Below are positions 36,152 through 48,244 of a stretch of 64,000 nt of DNA, piece by piece. The notes under the pieces are model-generated. The model worked only from the letters and a program-made list of their open reading frames with translations. It made no database searches and had not been told where the DNA came from. The stretch is taken from assembly GCF_008831285.2 (NCBI RefSeq), contig NC_045138.2, positions 22,537,934-22,601,933 on the forward strand. Direction: 5' to 3'. Numbering within the stretch: the stretch's first letter is position 1; every line of letters begins with the position of its first letter. A program made the translations under genes and the position numbers. This DNA comes from Nymphaea colorata. Lineage: Eukaryota > Streptophyta > Magnoliopsida > Nymphaeales > Nymphaeaceae.

Positions 36152-36560
36152 GCGAGCATGAATGATGAAAGTTCCGGTCTGATGTTCTGGTGACTGAGAG
36201 TAAACGAACCTCCTACTCATTCTGATCATGCTCCATTTTTCTCTGTTTTTCTTTTTCCATTTCTGCATGCCTCGACCTTAAATGCTTTTGTTGTTTCTTA
36301 TTTTCCCTATAACGATAAGGCAGAGGCTGTATGTTGTATTCATTTTTTAAAAGAGAGATTCAACAACCATTGCCTCTTTTCTTATTTTTAGTCCTTTTCA
36401 TACTGATTGCTGATTTCATGGTCTATTGAATCTATATTTGGTTCTTTTACGCGGTTTTCTAGAATCTAGATTGTAAAAGTCTTCTCTGATCTGTTCTTTG
36501 TCTTTTAAGCTGTCAAGGCCTTGCACAAATTTGTCATTGGTCTTCTTGATTTTGCAGGAT

Positions 36561-37499
36561 TATGACAAACCGATTGACATATGGTTTACATGTTTGCCAT
36601 CTGTTCTTAATCATTCGGAAACTCAGTCCTTGTCACAAATTTGTTCCATCTAAAATCAACAAGCCTTTTCATTTATTTCATTATTTTTCTTTTGAAACTG
36701 GAGATGTATATCTTCCTGGTTGGAAGAGAGACGTTTGTTTATGAAGTCCAATATGGTAGATGATATATCTGCGTGCGTGGACTAATCAATTGTTCAAGTC
36801 ACACACTCCATAATCCACCCTGGATTATCAAAGTAACATGTATTCTTTTCAATAATCCATATTTATGTAATAATTTTTTTTCTTACCCAAATAATATATT
36901 ACGTGATCTATTACAAATAGCTATTCTCTATCCTCTTTATGAAGGACCTGAAATGCCTTGCCTATGCATCATTGAAAAGTGCATTAACACAATCTAAATC
37001 TTTGTTTTGGTTCTTCCTCTAGTCTTTATTATTATTTTTAATTTATTATATATATAATAGAATAAGCATATGAATGTATTATTATTATAATTTAGTTATC
37101 AATGTATATAACATATTTGAATAATTGTGTTATATTGGAAACATATATTATATAAGTAACTTAGCAATATGACATTTTAATTGGACTCAGGTTCTTCTGT
37201 ATAGAAGAGTTCGACTTAGGTCATCATAAGTCCAACTGGTATCTTCCAATGAAACTTTATATATGTTATCGTAGTAATTTCTTGCTGAGAATCATATCAA
37301 TTAGGAGAATGAGATAAGGGCGCCTTATCCAATTCAACGACTGTCTCCCTATTTCATAAGGGCGCCGTATCCAATTCAACGACTGTCTCCCTATTTCTTC
37401 ACAACGCTTTATAGAAGCCAAATGAAAAATAAGTCATAAAACAAGAACTGTATCTCACGATCGTGTCTTGTGTTCAGTGAGATTTCTTTGGGCATAAAG
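36561..37499. other. No gene; one short tandem duplication
   Basis: AT-rich, with no coding support. A two-copy 42-bp tandem repeat lies at 37,314-37,398: ATAAGGGCGCC(T/G)TATCCAAT, then TCAACGACTGTCTCCCTATT in both units. Confidence 0.5.
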
Positions 37500-38330
37500 C
37501 GTGGTTGAGCGTGTTGGATCTGCCTTGTCTAGATGATGCATTCAAGAGGTTGGAAATCCTACATGCAGAATTAAAAAGCTAAAAGAGTAGCTTTTGCCAA
37601 ATCCAATCTCGTTTGGAAGCTGGGGACTCGCAGGGCAGCAGGGTCTGAGAAGCTCCTCATAAAGAACTTATGCAGAGGAATCTGACTGTTTGTTCTTTGA
37701 AGGCCAACATTCTAGTCTGACATCTTTGAGTGATATTTGGAATAAGGTGACAGATAAAAGGCCTAATGGAGGGAGGGAGTTCGGGCGAAGGAGGCTCACT
37801 CAAGGGGAAAATGGTTTACCCACATGAAGTTGACTGCCAACCAAGATAGATGGAAGTAAAGGAGCACAACTTTGGCAGGTCACTGCTTTATGTGCCAAAA
37901 AGATGAAGAATCTGCGACTCGCTTCCTGCTCAAATGTCGCATAGATGTGCATATCTTGAAATTTGTAAAATGGAAATTCAAGAGAAAGAGCCGTATTCAA
38001 GAGGATGTTATGAATGCTCTAAAATCTTGGTATTCTAAGCTTAGAACCGGGTGGCTTTCACTATGCTAGAAGGCATGCTTCCGCATAGTGATTCGGTACC
38101 TATGGCAGTGAAGAAATCGGCTCTTTGGTATGATTATCAGGAGATCAGGGTAATAGCTGACCAAAATGGATGGACCAATGGCCTCAAGGTGGATTTGGAG
38201 GGGAGAGGTCCGATGAGATCAGATCTATTGGGGATAATGAAATGCTATGTTTTTCTTTCCTTTTCTTCGCTTGTTCCTGCTATAGAGGCGGACGCAGCCT
38301 TGCCTGCATCTTAGATGGTGAGAAGTCCTA
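37500..38330 (+). pseudogene. LINE 3' fragment with zf-RVT domain
   Basis: From about 37,836 the broken frame reads LTANRDRWK then GHCFMCQKDEESATRFLLKC (ending near 37,940) and VKWKFKRKSRIQEDVMNALKSW. This is the C-terminal reverse-transcriptase zinc-binding domain (zf-RVT) of plant L1-type LINEs, with its CxxCxxxxE...C pattern. Upstream pieces (AFKRLEILHAELKS near 37,530) fit LINE sequence but a large part is missing. Stops occur between segments. Confidence 0.7.
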
Positions 38331-38332
38331 AG

Positions 38333-38392
38333 GATCTTCTCATGGTTTCTTCTTGTTTGCTAGATCTTCTCATGGTTTCTTCTTGTTTGCTA
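38333..38392. repeat. Two-copy 30-bp tandem repeat at LINE 3' end
   Basis: GATCTTCTCATGGTTTCTTC followed by TTGTTTGCTA occurs twice in a row, identical by eye. Confidence 0.85.
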
Positions 38393-40308
38393 TTCTTTGC
38401 ATGCTTTGATTGCTTGTACATGTTCTGAAATAAATGAAGCTGGCAATCACCATCAGGAGCTTTTTTGGGAGAGAGGGTAATGTGATTTGAAAATCCTTTT
38501 GTGCCTGAAGCATATTTGCTCAGTCGATCAAAAAGAAGATGAACGTGGAAGTTGATGCCGTTACTACCTCCTCTCTGAGTCCCCTCCCTTCTCCACCTAC
38601 TATTTTTAAACCAACTTTTGTCAAAATTGGGTTTTCCTCAAACCCAGTGTTGATGGCATCCTCACACTCCAAAAAAACCTAGTTTTGGAGGCAAAACCTG
38701 GTTTTAGGGTGTCGTCCAAACGCCCCCTAAATTTTTAATATTGAGTTTTACAAATACTATTGCATCTAATAAACTGATGGACAAGGTTTCACATGTATAT
38801 ACTGTAACAAAAATATAAAGTAGCTAGGAGTTATGATAGAACCTTATTATAATCATATCCAAGTTACCGGGTGCAGCATTACCAAATCCTTTTTCGGGAT
38901 GAGATAGTTAATACTGCATACTTTTTTAACAATACATTATAAAGTTATAATTAAACACATCGTAAGGCCTAGACTTGAAACAAGCTGGATGTAAGTACAT
39001 TAACATATGGTCAAACATTACATGCTAAAGATTTGATTGAAACAACACAATAATTAGAAAATGGATGTGACGTTTATTCAAGAACTAAAAGACCTAAACG
39101 TAATTGGTTCCATCATCCAAGCATTAGCTTCATAAAAGAAAAATCAGTTTTCTAGTCGAAAAAATATTGATCAATATTTCTTTGAAAATAATGAGAATAA
39201 TACGAATATCCTTGTTTTTCTAATTAAAGTAAAGGTAAAGGAATTGAAGATGAAATTCCATAGCGAAACTCTTACAAGACAAAAGGCAACAATTAAGCAC
39301 CTATCTCATACTTGAATGATTATTAAATATATTTGATTGAAAAACTGTCATTTTCACTGCAAAACAGCTGAGGTGGTCCTCTTTATTGAAGGAAGAATGA
39401 AAGAATGCTAATCTACAGATATACAATCAGAAGCAATCAAAGACCAAGGACTAACGATAGTTAATCAAGAAGTAACAAGATGGAATTTACAGAAACAGAA
39501 GCATTAGAAATCCACAGATTCTTCAACAACATCCAAAAGGAGGGGCCAATTGAATTGCATGCCGCAAATCCATTAATCATTTGTTTCAACCATCTCTTGC
39601 ATCGGCCACAGAGATCTCACTTCCACTCAGAATTCCAAGCAATTATGTTGAGATAACAAATCAAATAGATCAAAATTCTGCATAAAGCAAATCTCTACAG
39701 CACAGGGAAACCTCTACTGTAACATAGTGTTTCACCCTTCCAGAGAAAGATACTAGATCTGCATCCCTCAATTCTGGAGACAACCACTTCCAAACATAGG
39801 AAACTTAGAGTAAACACCAGTCTTGAACCACAGTATATCATCCAATTTGTTTTAATTGGACAACGTAGATGAATGGAGAATTTTTCCACTTTTGTCACTT
39901 TTGTTTTTCCATTTTGCCCTTCAAGGGGTCACTGTTGTTTTCCTCCCTCACCCCTCTTTGTCACACACACATATATATATATATAGATATATATAGAGAG
40001 AGAGAGAGAGAGAAAGAGAGATGTACCTGCGAACCCTTGTCAGTAGGGAAAGTATCAAAGTAATAGGGATAAGAGGGCAAAGAATCAATGAGTGCCCTCA
40101 AATCATGCTGTAGAAAAGACAAGCCTATGTTTGAGTCATGCTAGATGGAAGGCCCTTGCTCCAGGAATGGTTCTTTCCTCACGTCGGAACTTTTTCTTCC
40201 TTTTGAGGGGCTTTATTTCACTTCCGTTCCAAAATAATGCCCAAATGTTTTTTTTGGAACATGTTACTATCCTTAAATTCATCTACAAAACTAAACCACT
40301 TATGCTAA
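38393..40308. other. No gene recognised
   Basis: No coding support. A stretch at 38,620-38,730 (AACCTAGTTTTGGAGGCAAA, ending GTCCAAACGCCCCC) looks like one end of a MITE. A compound TA/GA microsatellite (CACACATATATATA ... AGAGAGAG) lies at 39,964-40,020. Confidence 0.45.
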
Positions 40309-40640
40309 GAGGTCATTTGATTATTGTTCTTTAGGATAAAATGGATGGGACATCCTGTCCACTATACCACTGTTTGTCCAAGTAGACATGATTGTTCTTT
40401 GTCCATGGTTTAATGAATTTAGGGGATGGAACTCTGCGTCCATTCTATTCAATGTATGTTTCGCATGGATTTGCCCAAGATCTTTGGAATTCATTTATTT
40501 TAGGGCATATTTATCTGTTCTGTCTGGCATTTATTTTGTGCTTTGTTTGCTTTGTCTGTTCCATCAGACATTTGAATCTTGTAAGATTTGTTTTATCTAT
40601 TTTGCCTCTTCCGTCCATGAACAAAAACACCATATTTGTT
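40309..40640 (+). mobile_element. Relic terminal region of a PIF/Harbinger element
   Basis: Starts GAGGTCATTTGATTATTGTT, matching the Harbinger TIR at 59,107 (other strand: GAGGTTGTTTGATTGTTG). The next 300 bp share words with that terminus, including TCTGTTCTGTCTGG(C/T)ATTT, TTTGTCC and GGGACAT. No opposite end was identified, so this is either a truncated copy or a non-autonomous derivative. The two open frames over it (40,388-40,727) are not genes. Confidence 0.55.
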
Positions 40641-41720
40641 ATTTGCAAGTTGCAACATAGCTATGGCTCTCATAGCAGTTTCGGTCACTGGTGTAGCTTT
40701 CTTTGGAAGAAATACCACTATAGATAAATTACATGCATTTTTTTAGCACTAGGAAATATGACTCGCCAAAGCCTATGTCTCTTTCATTTGCATTTTACCA
40801 AAATAAAAGCAGTAAGCGATACATGAGGCCAAGCAATGAGAAACTACATTAGTAAAAAAAATCCTCCTTCCATATCCACCATGTAAGTTGAATACCAGAA
40901 GAAAAAAGCGACACGAAACATTCAGACAGATTAAATGATCCCTAGTTATGTACCATTTATTTGTTTCCATCTCCACCCATTTTCCAATAGCAATCTATTT
41001 CTTTTTTACATCTACATCCACTTTGTAGAGATCCCTTAAGAAAGTAATCCACATGAAAGCCCATGAGTCAACTCACCCCACTTGAACGAATTGGTCATGA
41101 ACTCTAAGAAGCAGAAGCTCTTTCTTTCGTATAGTTGCCATCCAAGTGGAGAACATGTGTGATTGCCTCCCTTCCCATTTGGTCTGCTCTTTACTGAACT
41201 CGGATCAGTGCTTTGAAGCTTTGCTGCAAATGAGAGAGGGCCAGGTTTATTATATTTTCAAATTTCAAAAGACAACAGTGGAAGCAGTCAATAGGTTATT
41301 TTTTTGAAGCTCAGTTTACAAAACCTGTTCCCACCAATCCCATGGTGCTAATATTTTCTCTAGTCAAATAAGATTATTTGGTCTCAAAATAATCAAGCCT
41401 TTCTACTTAAACCGTCAGTTGATACTGTAGATTTTCCCCTATTTAGAAACAAATTCTTGCATAGTTTCCAAAAATATATTATCCATTTGAATATATAAAT
41501 GTTGGAAGGAAGAGAATTAACCAACTGATTGAGGATGCTGGATGTTGCAAATTTGGAATTTTAATATTCCAGGATTCCACTGCTCACGTCTGTAGTTGCT
41601 TTTGTAGACACTAGAAGACATACTCATATTTATACGGTCCGAAATGATTTCATTGACTCTTCCAGACCCTACAACACGTATTTAGTGATTCTACTTTCTA
41701 ACAGAAGGTACGGGCATAGG

Positions 41721-41828
41721 GTTCTCCAATTCAATTTAAAGAGACCACTAAAGGGGAGTTTCCCATTCAATTTAAAGAGACCACTAAAAGGGAGTTCTCC
41801 AATCAATTTAAAGTGACCACTAAAAGAT
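41721..41828. repeat. Three-copy minisatellite, 36-37 bp period
   Basis: Units begin near 41,721, 41,758 and 41,794, each with a TTC(T/C)CCAAT or CCATT start, CAATTTAAAG(A/T)GACCACT and AAA(A/G)GG. On the minus strand it yields the repeated peptide GLFKLN, which has no other support as coding. Confidence 0.85.
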
Positions 41829-42250
41829 TCTAATGCAACAGGAACTAGGAAGGAAAACCCTACGTATCTCAATAAACATTGAAATGATGAATCAAACAAG
41901 GAAAAAAAGTATGCCATTCAAGCCTTGGTGAAATTACCCTCGTGCGAAATATAAGCCTCTGATCATCTTTTCCCATCAGTGATCTTGATGAAAGTTCTCT
42001 GTGTAATTCAATGACCAGGACTGGTAATTGAGTACTGTCTAGTCATTCAAGAATGAGAGATTTTCCATTCTCCACATGAGAAAGCAATCAATGAAAGAAA
42101 CCACAATCGTGAAGTAGAGATGCAACTGAGTAGTACTTCTAAGAAAAGATATAAATATTTTAAAAAGGAAAATGACTTTTGATTGAGATAATCTCAACCA
42201 CGCACACATTTTTTTCTAAGGAATAATGGACACAGTTGAAAGCATCTACG

Positions 42251-42253
<3 letters not shown>

Positions 42254-42297
<44 letters not shown>
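42254..42297. repeat. AT microsatellite
   Basis: About 22 AT dinucleotides without interruption. Confidence 0.95.
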
Positions 42298-42298
<1 letters not shown>

Positions 42299-42886
42299 GT
42301 TCATTCTTTTAGGTGAAAAAGTAAAACAGATTATTCACTTGAAAACACCATCTTGTTTGGTGAATGGTATATTATTACTTGATTTGTTGGCATTTGTTTG
42401 TTATACTTGTTTAGACAAAATCCAGCAACCACCATATAGGTTCCAACAGGTACTTTTCATGCTATCAATTTTTTATGTATAATGTGGCAAGATGTAGATG
42501 TTAAGGAAATATTTATACGACCATCTTCATGAAGCAAGGACCTAAGTTAGATTATGATTACCATAATAAGTTACCAGGATCTAAGCGCTACCAGTAGCTG
42601 ATAGATAGGGTGGTTAGCTGATATTTCACTACTTTACCCTGTCAATCCAACCGTATGATTCATCACCCATCATCAATAGTCTTTTAGCTTACAAAACTTA
42701 CAGCCGCTGTTTTTTACAATTTCAATATAATTATTTAAATGCTGAAATTAATACGAACTCATTCTGTGTCGCTTGATTAAGTTGAAGAAAATGAGGTTGA
42801 AACTAAACGCATTAAAGGCTTGAGGAAGTCGTCCTTCATCCATGCTAGTTGTTGATGCTCAGCTACAAGGCCACTTGCTGAGAATG

Positions 42887-42927
<41 letters not shown>

Positions 42928-42985
42928 ACAAAAGTCGACTCGGCAAACAAGCTGCAAATGGTAGGGAAATAGCAGAAGAAATCTA

Positions 42986-42990
42986 AGATC
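42986..42990. repeat. Target-site duplication AGATC, left copy
   Basis: AGATC directly abuts the 3' LTR of copia-3 and is repeated exactly at 48,729-48,733 after the 5' LTR. Confidence 0.85.
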
Positions 42991-43558
42991 TAAAGAAAAT
43001 AGAAAGCAAGAGAAGAAAAGGGAGACGACAGAAAGAAGACAAAGTTACGTGGTTTGGTTCGAGAGAACCTACATCCACTATCGAAAAATGCTCTCTTGCT
43101 GTTTTTCTTTATTAGTCTCACGTATGGCATTACAATATATACAGCAGTTTTGGAACTGCAAGAATCATCAAGCAATCGTTGGAGGATTTTGTTTAATTGC
43201 TCCTCCTACCGTTTCAGGTTGACAATCATGCACTAGATTTTGATGATCATGGATAGTGCGTGATTTGTGATTGAGCTTTCCATTGTTGTAATTGTTGGAT
43301 ACGTTGGATTTGGGCATATCATGATTGCAGCCATTTGAATGCAAGATAAACTTTCCGTCGTTGTTTGATTTGTCATTAATCTTCTTGGAGGAACTGGAAT
43401 TAAGCTTGCCATAACTGCTGTTGGCAATATGTCCATCATTAGCCAGATTTCCATCCAGCGTTCCATCGTAATTGTCATCAGCCAGATTGGAGGAATTTGA
43501 ATGTGGAATGAGCTGGTTGTAACTACCGTTGGCCAGCTTGGGATGTTCCTCTATAACA
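42991..43558 (-). repeat. 3' LTR of copia-3 (568 bp)
   Basis: On the minus strand it starts TGTTATAGAGGAACATCC and ends ...CTATTTTCTTTA. It matches the 5' LTR along its length apart from about 84 bp (near 43,440-43,525) that the 5' LTR lacks. Confidence 0.92.
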
Positions 43559-43571
43559 CGCCCCCTCAAAC
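43559..43571 (-). other. Polypurine tract of copia-3
   Basis: On the minus strand TTTGAGGGGGCG lies immediately upstream of the 3' LTR, the expected place for the plus-strand primer. Confidence 0.75.
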
Positions 43572-43599
43572 GAAACCGGCTTATGACCTTGAGTTTGTT

Positions 43600-45039
43600 A
43601 CATAAGCCAAAAAATTGAACTTTGCCCAAGGCTTTGGTGAATACGTCAGCAATTTGATTATGGGAGTTGACGAACCTAGGAATCAGCCGTTCGGAAGTGG
43701 TCATTTCTCGCACATAATGATAATCAATTTGAATATGCTTTGATCGATTGTGAAAGACACGATTTTTTGCTAGATAAATAGCGCTAATGTTATCATAGTG
43801 AAGAATAGGCGCTCTAGTGATCGTCATGTCGATGTCTCGAAGAACCTATAGAAGTCAAACTAATTCTGCAGCGGTAGATGCCATGGAGCGATATTCTACT
43901 TCGCCGCTGGATCTTGCAACCGTGGATTGTTTCTTCGCACTCCAGGAAATGCAATTTTCTCCTAGATATGTGCAGTATCCTGTCTTGGGGATATGACATC
44001 CAGTCCAGTCGGCATCAGAGAAGGCATACAAATCTAAAGTACTCTGAGAAAGAATTTGAATGCCATGGTCGATAGTCCCTTTGATGTATCGAAGGATTCA
44101 TTTGGCAATTTTAAAATGAGCTTGGGTTGGACTTTGCATGAACTAACTGATGAAGTTCACCGAAAAAGCTATCTCTGGTCTAGTGATGGTTAAATATTGT
44201 AAGACCCCAGCCATGGTGCGATAGAGAGTAGCATCTGGAAACGGTGAAGTATCTAGAAGATCCAGTTTGGCAGCCATAGGAGTACTAATAGGTTTGCAAT
44301 CCAGCATCTTAGCTCATTCTAAAATATCTTGAGCATATTTCACTTGAGTGAGAAAAAGACCATGGCAAGTATATAAAACTTCGATCCCAAGGAAGTAACT
44401 CAGCCGCCCCATATCTTTTACTGGAAATTCCTTCTCAAGAGTGGACATGAAATTCTTAATCAATTTAGAGGAGCTGCCCGTAAGAACCATATCATCAACA
44501 TAAATTAAGAGGATAAGGCAGTGGTGGTTATCATGAAATGTGAACATAGATGGATCTGAATAGCAGCTTCGAAACCCATAGGTGAGAAGAAAATCACTTA
44601 GCTGTTGAAACCATGCTCTTGATGTTTGCTTGAGTCCATATAGTGTCTTTTGAAGACGACAAACATGGTTTGGTAGAAGAGGGTGTTTGAATCCTAGAGG
44701 TTGAAACATGTAAACGGTTTCATGAAGAGATCCATGAAGGAAGGCGTTTTTAATGTCTAATTGTTTGATGTCCCACTTGAACATGGTAGCAATGGAAAGC
44801 ACGAGCCGTATAGTTGTTGGTCGAATGACAGGAAAGAAAGTTTCTTGGTAGTCGATACCTTCTACTTGAGTGAAACCCCGGGCAACCAACCTTGCCTTTA
44901 ATCGATCAAAACTACCATCAGCCTTCAACTTGGATTTAAAAACCCATTTTGATCCAACGATGTTCATGTGGGGTTTTTTTGGAACAAGCTCCCATGTGTT
45001 GTTGGATTGCAACGCACTCATCTCTTCTTCCATGGTCAT
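43600..45039 (-). pseudogene. copia-3 reverse transcriptase/RNase H
   Basis: The stretch 45,039-44,314 is open for 241 codons and is a near-complete copia RT: WELVPKKPHMNIVGSKWVFK at its start, LDIKNAFLHGSL near residue 95, LYGLKQTSRAW, and the intact YVDD active site (LIYVDDMVLTGSSS). After stops, RNase H follows: SDADWTGC and SAKKQSTVARSSGEVEYRSM (about 44,010-43,860), then HYDNISAIYLAKNRVFHNRS and KHIQIDYHYVRE (about 43,800-43,700). The last open frame runs through the end of RNase H into the 3' LTR. In an active element this part copies RNA to DNA. Confidence 0.88.
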
Positions 45040-45150
45040 TCTCTATCCTGCATGCTTTAGAGCTTGTTGTACTCTTTTGGTTTTGGGTTCTTTAGGAATA
45101 CCGGAGTAAAGAGTACGAACGTTTGCATATTTGGGATTGGGCTTATGGAT

Positions 45151-46340
45151 TCATGCCATAGCTCGAGTGATCATAGTTCGTGTTCCCATAGAGGTCAATG
45201 AAATATTGCTGAGATCCTCGTTCTCAGGATTTTCTGTACTATGATGATTTGATGGAGATGGATCATCTTGAGGAGTTTGTGGATCAAGAGATCGGCCTAA
45301 AAGCTCGACTTGTTGGGGTTCTTCATAGACATTCAGCCGTGGGTCTGGAGGTGGCCTAAGTCCAGATTCATGTCGTTCTAACGGCTGTATATTCTCATTG
45401 TTTCGAATATCAATATCAATGAAAGATGTGGAATCACTTTCCATGATCCTATCTTTATAAAGTGATGTTGGATCTTTGAAGGGAAAAAAATTTTCATCAA
45501 AAACGATGTGCCTTGAGATATATAAACATCTCGAATTAGGGTCGAAACACTTATAGCCCTTGTGAAGGGTGTTGTACTCAATAAACACACATGCAACCAA
45601 TTTTGGATCAAATTTGTTGCAGGCATATCCTCTCAAATAAGGGAAGCATCTAGTGCCAAAAATCCTCATGCTGGAATAATTTGGAGTCTTTTTAAATAAT
45701 ACGGAGAAAGGTGACTCCATGGATAACATTGAGGTTGGCATCCTGTTTATGAGGAAGACGGTAGTAGAGAAGGCATCAGTCCAGAAACGTTTCGGCGCAT
45801 GCGAATGGAAGAGCATAGTTAGGCCCAATTCCGTAATGGAACGTGTTTGCGCTCAGCTTTCCCATTTTGCTCAGGCGTCTTGGGGCAAGAATATTGCCGT
45901 TTAATTCCAAGATCGTCAAGGTATGATATGAAAAGGGAATTAGTGTATTCAGCTCCTCCATCACTTTGAAAAACTTTGAGTTTCCTATCAAATGGTCGCT
46001 CAATCATTTTATGGAAATGAACGAAGACGTCAAAGAAGTCAGATTTATGTCGTAATGGATAAAACCAAATGAATCAACTATGGTTGTCAACGAAAATGAC
46101 ATAAAATCTATACTGTTCTCGAGATTGCATCGGAGCCAGTCCTCATAGATCGCTGTGAATTTTCTCCAGTGGCTGAAAAACAATATCGTTTTTCTCAATA
46201 AATGACAATTTGCAAGATTTTCCCATTTGACAACTAGCACATACTGGAAAGGATTCGTTAGAGAGAACATCAACATATTTATTGCTTTTGAGAAAAGAAA
46301 GAACACTAGATTGAGGATGTCCCAGACGCGCATGCCAAGA
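45151..46340 (-). pseudogene. copia-3 integrase
   Basis: On the minus strand the core reads KLKVFQSDGGAEYTN (about 45,985) with a catalytic Asp, then CPKTPEQNGKAERKH (about 45,880) with the catalytic Glu. Frames shift between these and the upstream part. The C-terminal section 45,828-45,151 is open for 225 codons (MPTSMLSMESPFSVLFKK, then FGTRCFPYLRGYACNKFDPK), typical of copia integrase tails. Stops and frameshifts make it inactive. Confidence 0.82.
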
Positions 46341-46770
46341 GTCTTCGGTCACCTGCCGGAAACGAGTTGAGAAGAAAGCTTTGTGCTGGTTTGGATTTTG
46401 TACTTCATACAGACCTCCTTGTTCAGTTCCCGTGGCCATTATTCTGCCCGTCCTCCTGTCCTTTAATATGCATCGGCCAGATGTGAATTCAAAAACATAC
46501 GAAAAATCATTAGTCAACTTGCTAATCGAGATAAGATCTTTGGAGAGACGATCAACATAAAGAACATCCTTCAGACCAAGGCTAGGAGAAATATCAGCTT
46601 CTCCAGTGTGTGATTGAGACGTGCTGCCCATTTCCAACAACAACTGTATCAGAACCAAAATAAGGGGAAAGATTTTTAAGTACCTATGTCTCCTGTCATA
46701 TGAGTTGTAGCTCCAGTGTCAACCGGCCACCCTGAGTCTTGTGAATCATTGGTAGTGGGGGCTGCGAGTG
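46143..46770 (-). pseudogene. copia-3 protease end and GAG-pre-integrase
   Basis: Near 46,730-46,690 a broken frame reads WPVDTGATTHMTGD, with DTG as the aspartic-protease active site. The open stretch 46,658-46,143 continues with LKDVLYVDRLSKDLISISKL and WHARLGHPQSSVLSFLKSNK, then CASCQMGKSCKL: the His-Cys zinc region preceding integrase. The protease and this region are now in different frames. Confidence 0.78.
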
Positions 46771-46816
46771 CTTGAGTTGTTTCTTCTGATTGAAAAGAAT
46801 GATTGAATCAGTTATA

Positions 46817-47671
46817 GCACTTCATAGCAGAGTGGTTTCTTTTGTTGCATATCTGGCATATGACGCCTTTGTAGGAGTTGGTTGCACAGTTTGCTTTTTA
46901 AGAGGAATTTGGAACGTATCCTCCACCATGAGGGAAATTGAATCTTCCTCCTCTTCATCTATTATTGTAACTTCGTCCTCGCCCTCGGGAGTTATGAAAA
47001 GTACCCAAGTTTTATTTTGGCCTTCACGTTGAGCAGCATAGAAGGCAACTTGAGGCGAGGTGTCTGATTTAAGAAACTTGTTTCTTACTTCAAGACTTTG
47101 CAAGAGAGAAACCAGTTCTTTGTAGGAGGGGACTGGTGGCTTGAGCATGGCCATAACAAAAGGCTTGTAGCCTTTTCCCAATCCTTAGAGAAACCAAAAG
47201 GCTTTTTTTTTTTATCCCCGACAGATTTTCCTATGGCGGCCAAGTCGTCACATATGGCTTTGAACTTGCCGACATACATTTCAAGAGTGTTGTCACCCTT
47301 CTTATACGTGGTAAGCATATGAGTAAGATGGAAACCCCATTCTTGGGATTCCTGAGCAAAAGCGTCAATGAGAGTGGACCAAATCTCTTGAGAAGAGTTG
47401 AGTCCAACAACTAGACCAAGAACACTTTCAGATAACATACCAGTAATCCATCCTTTGACTAGCGATCGGATCGACACCAAGAATCGAACTTGGGATTGGA
47501 GATGAGCTTTTGTGGGTCAGCAGGATCAACAATGTTGTTTGGTGGAGTAGAAGCCGAGCCTCTCAAAAAACCCTCCATGTCTTGACTTTCAATGAGCGCC
47601 AGAATTTGCATCTTCCATAGTAAAAAGTTGCTATGTGTCAACTTCAAAGAGACAAAATTTGACACATTCAA
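46817..47671 (-). pseudogene. copia-3 gag with zinc knuckle
   Basis: Starts MNVSNFVSLKLTHSNFLLWK at 47,671, the usual copia gag opening. A frameshift near 47,460 leads into SLVKGWITGMLSESVLGLVV and TSQEIW-like helices (NSSQEIWSTLIDAFAQESQE). Another frameshift near 47,180 leads to PPVPSYKELVSLLQSLEVRN. It ends in a perfect CX2CX4HX4C zinc knuckle, CQICNKRNHSAMKC, at 46,858-46,817. At least two frame changes prevent a full product. Confidence 0.85.
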
Positions 47672-48231
47672 ATTTAGAGGACATGGGTAAAAAGAAATGT
47701 TGGTACGATGCTGCTGATGAAGGGGAAGCCATCGGTTAAAGAAGAACGTCCAAAACAGGGATCTGTGACACAGAAAACAGGTCGCCGGAAATCGATAGAT
47801 TCCGGCCGGCTCCCACGTCGGACGGGGTTGAGCTCCGGTCCATTGGAAGTGTAACTTCCAGACAATGCTATAGGTCCGATTTCACGGCAAGAGGATGCTG
47901 GCGGAGTTAACGCCGATTTTATGAAGTTTGAAGGCAAAAGTTGGGTTGTCCTGCAAATTCCGCCACAGGTTTCTGGTGATCCTCGCTTGAAACAAGGGCA
48001 ACCTCACTTATCTACAGATTTGCGCTCGCGGCTCCGATTTACCTATTCTATGGCTCGTTGGAACCGCGCGGATGTCAATGAGCCCACTCTTGCGACTCTC
48101 CAACACTGGAATCCGAAGATATGCCTTGCTGATCATAGACGTGTCTTCTTCAGTCGCAGAGACAGAAGGAAAGAACAGACAGCCGACATTGCAGATGACC
48201 AGACAATGATCACAGCAATATTACATAACCT

Positions 48232-48244
48232 GGCTCTGATACCA
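48232..48244 (-). other. Primer binding site of copia-3
   Basis: On the minus strand TGGTATCAGAGCC directly follows the 5' LTR and is complementary to the 3' end of initiator methionine tRNA. Confidence 0.92.

Larger units (their letters stand above)
35700..36560 (+). other. Promoter/5'-UTR-like region without a recognisable gene
   Basis: Downstream of the telo-box the sequence is CT-rich and locally duplicated. TTAAACGTTCTTCCTTC...CGCAGAGCC occurs at 35,711 and again at 35,806, and a second loose duplication (TTCTTATTTTTTGGG ... GAAGAC(A/G)G) lies at about 35,890-36,000. A splice-acceptor-like TTGATTTTGCAG ends near 36,558. The open sequence after it has no known domain. This could be the 5' end of a long non-coding transcript or of a gene whose body was lost. 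Confidence 0.3.
40641..42990. other. No gene; minisatellite and microsatellites
   Basis: No coding region supported. Contains the 36-bp minisatellite at 41,721-41,828, (AT)n at 42,254-42,297 and (CT)n at 42,891-42,924. Confidence 0.45.

Noticed and set aside
35789-36268. 159-residue minus-strand frame with long Arg/Glu runs
   Set aside because: It is generated by the CT microsatellites; low complexity, no domain.
40388-40727. Hydrophobic 90-111 residue frames resembling membrane proteins
   Set aside because: They lie over T-rich terminal sequence of a relic Harbinger element; hydrophobicity is a composition effect.
43168-43827. 219-residue minus-strand frame as a separate gene
   Set aside because: It is the end of copia-3 RNase H read through into the 3' LTR; the Asn/Ser-rich part is LTR sequence.
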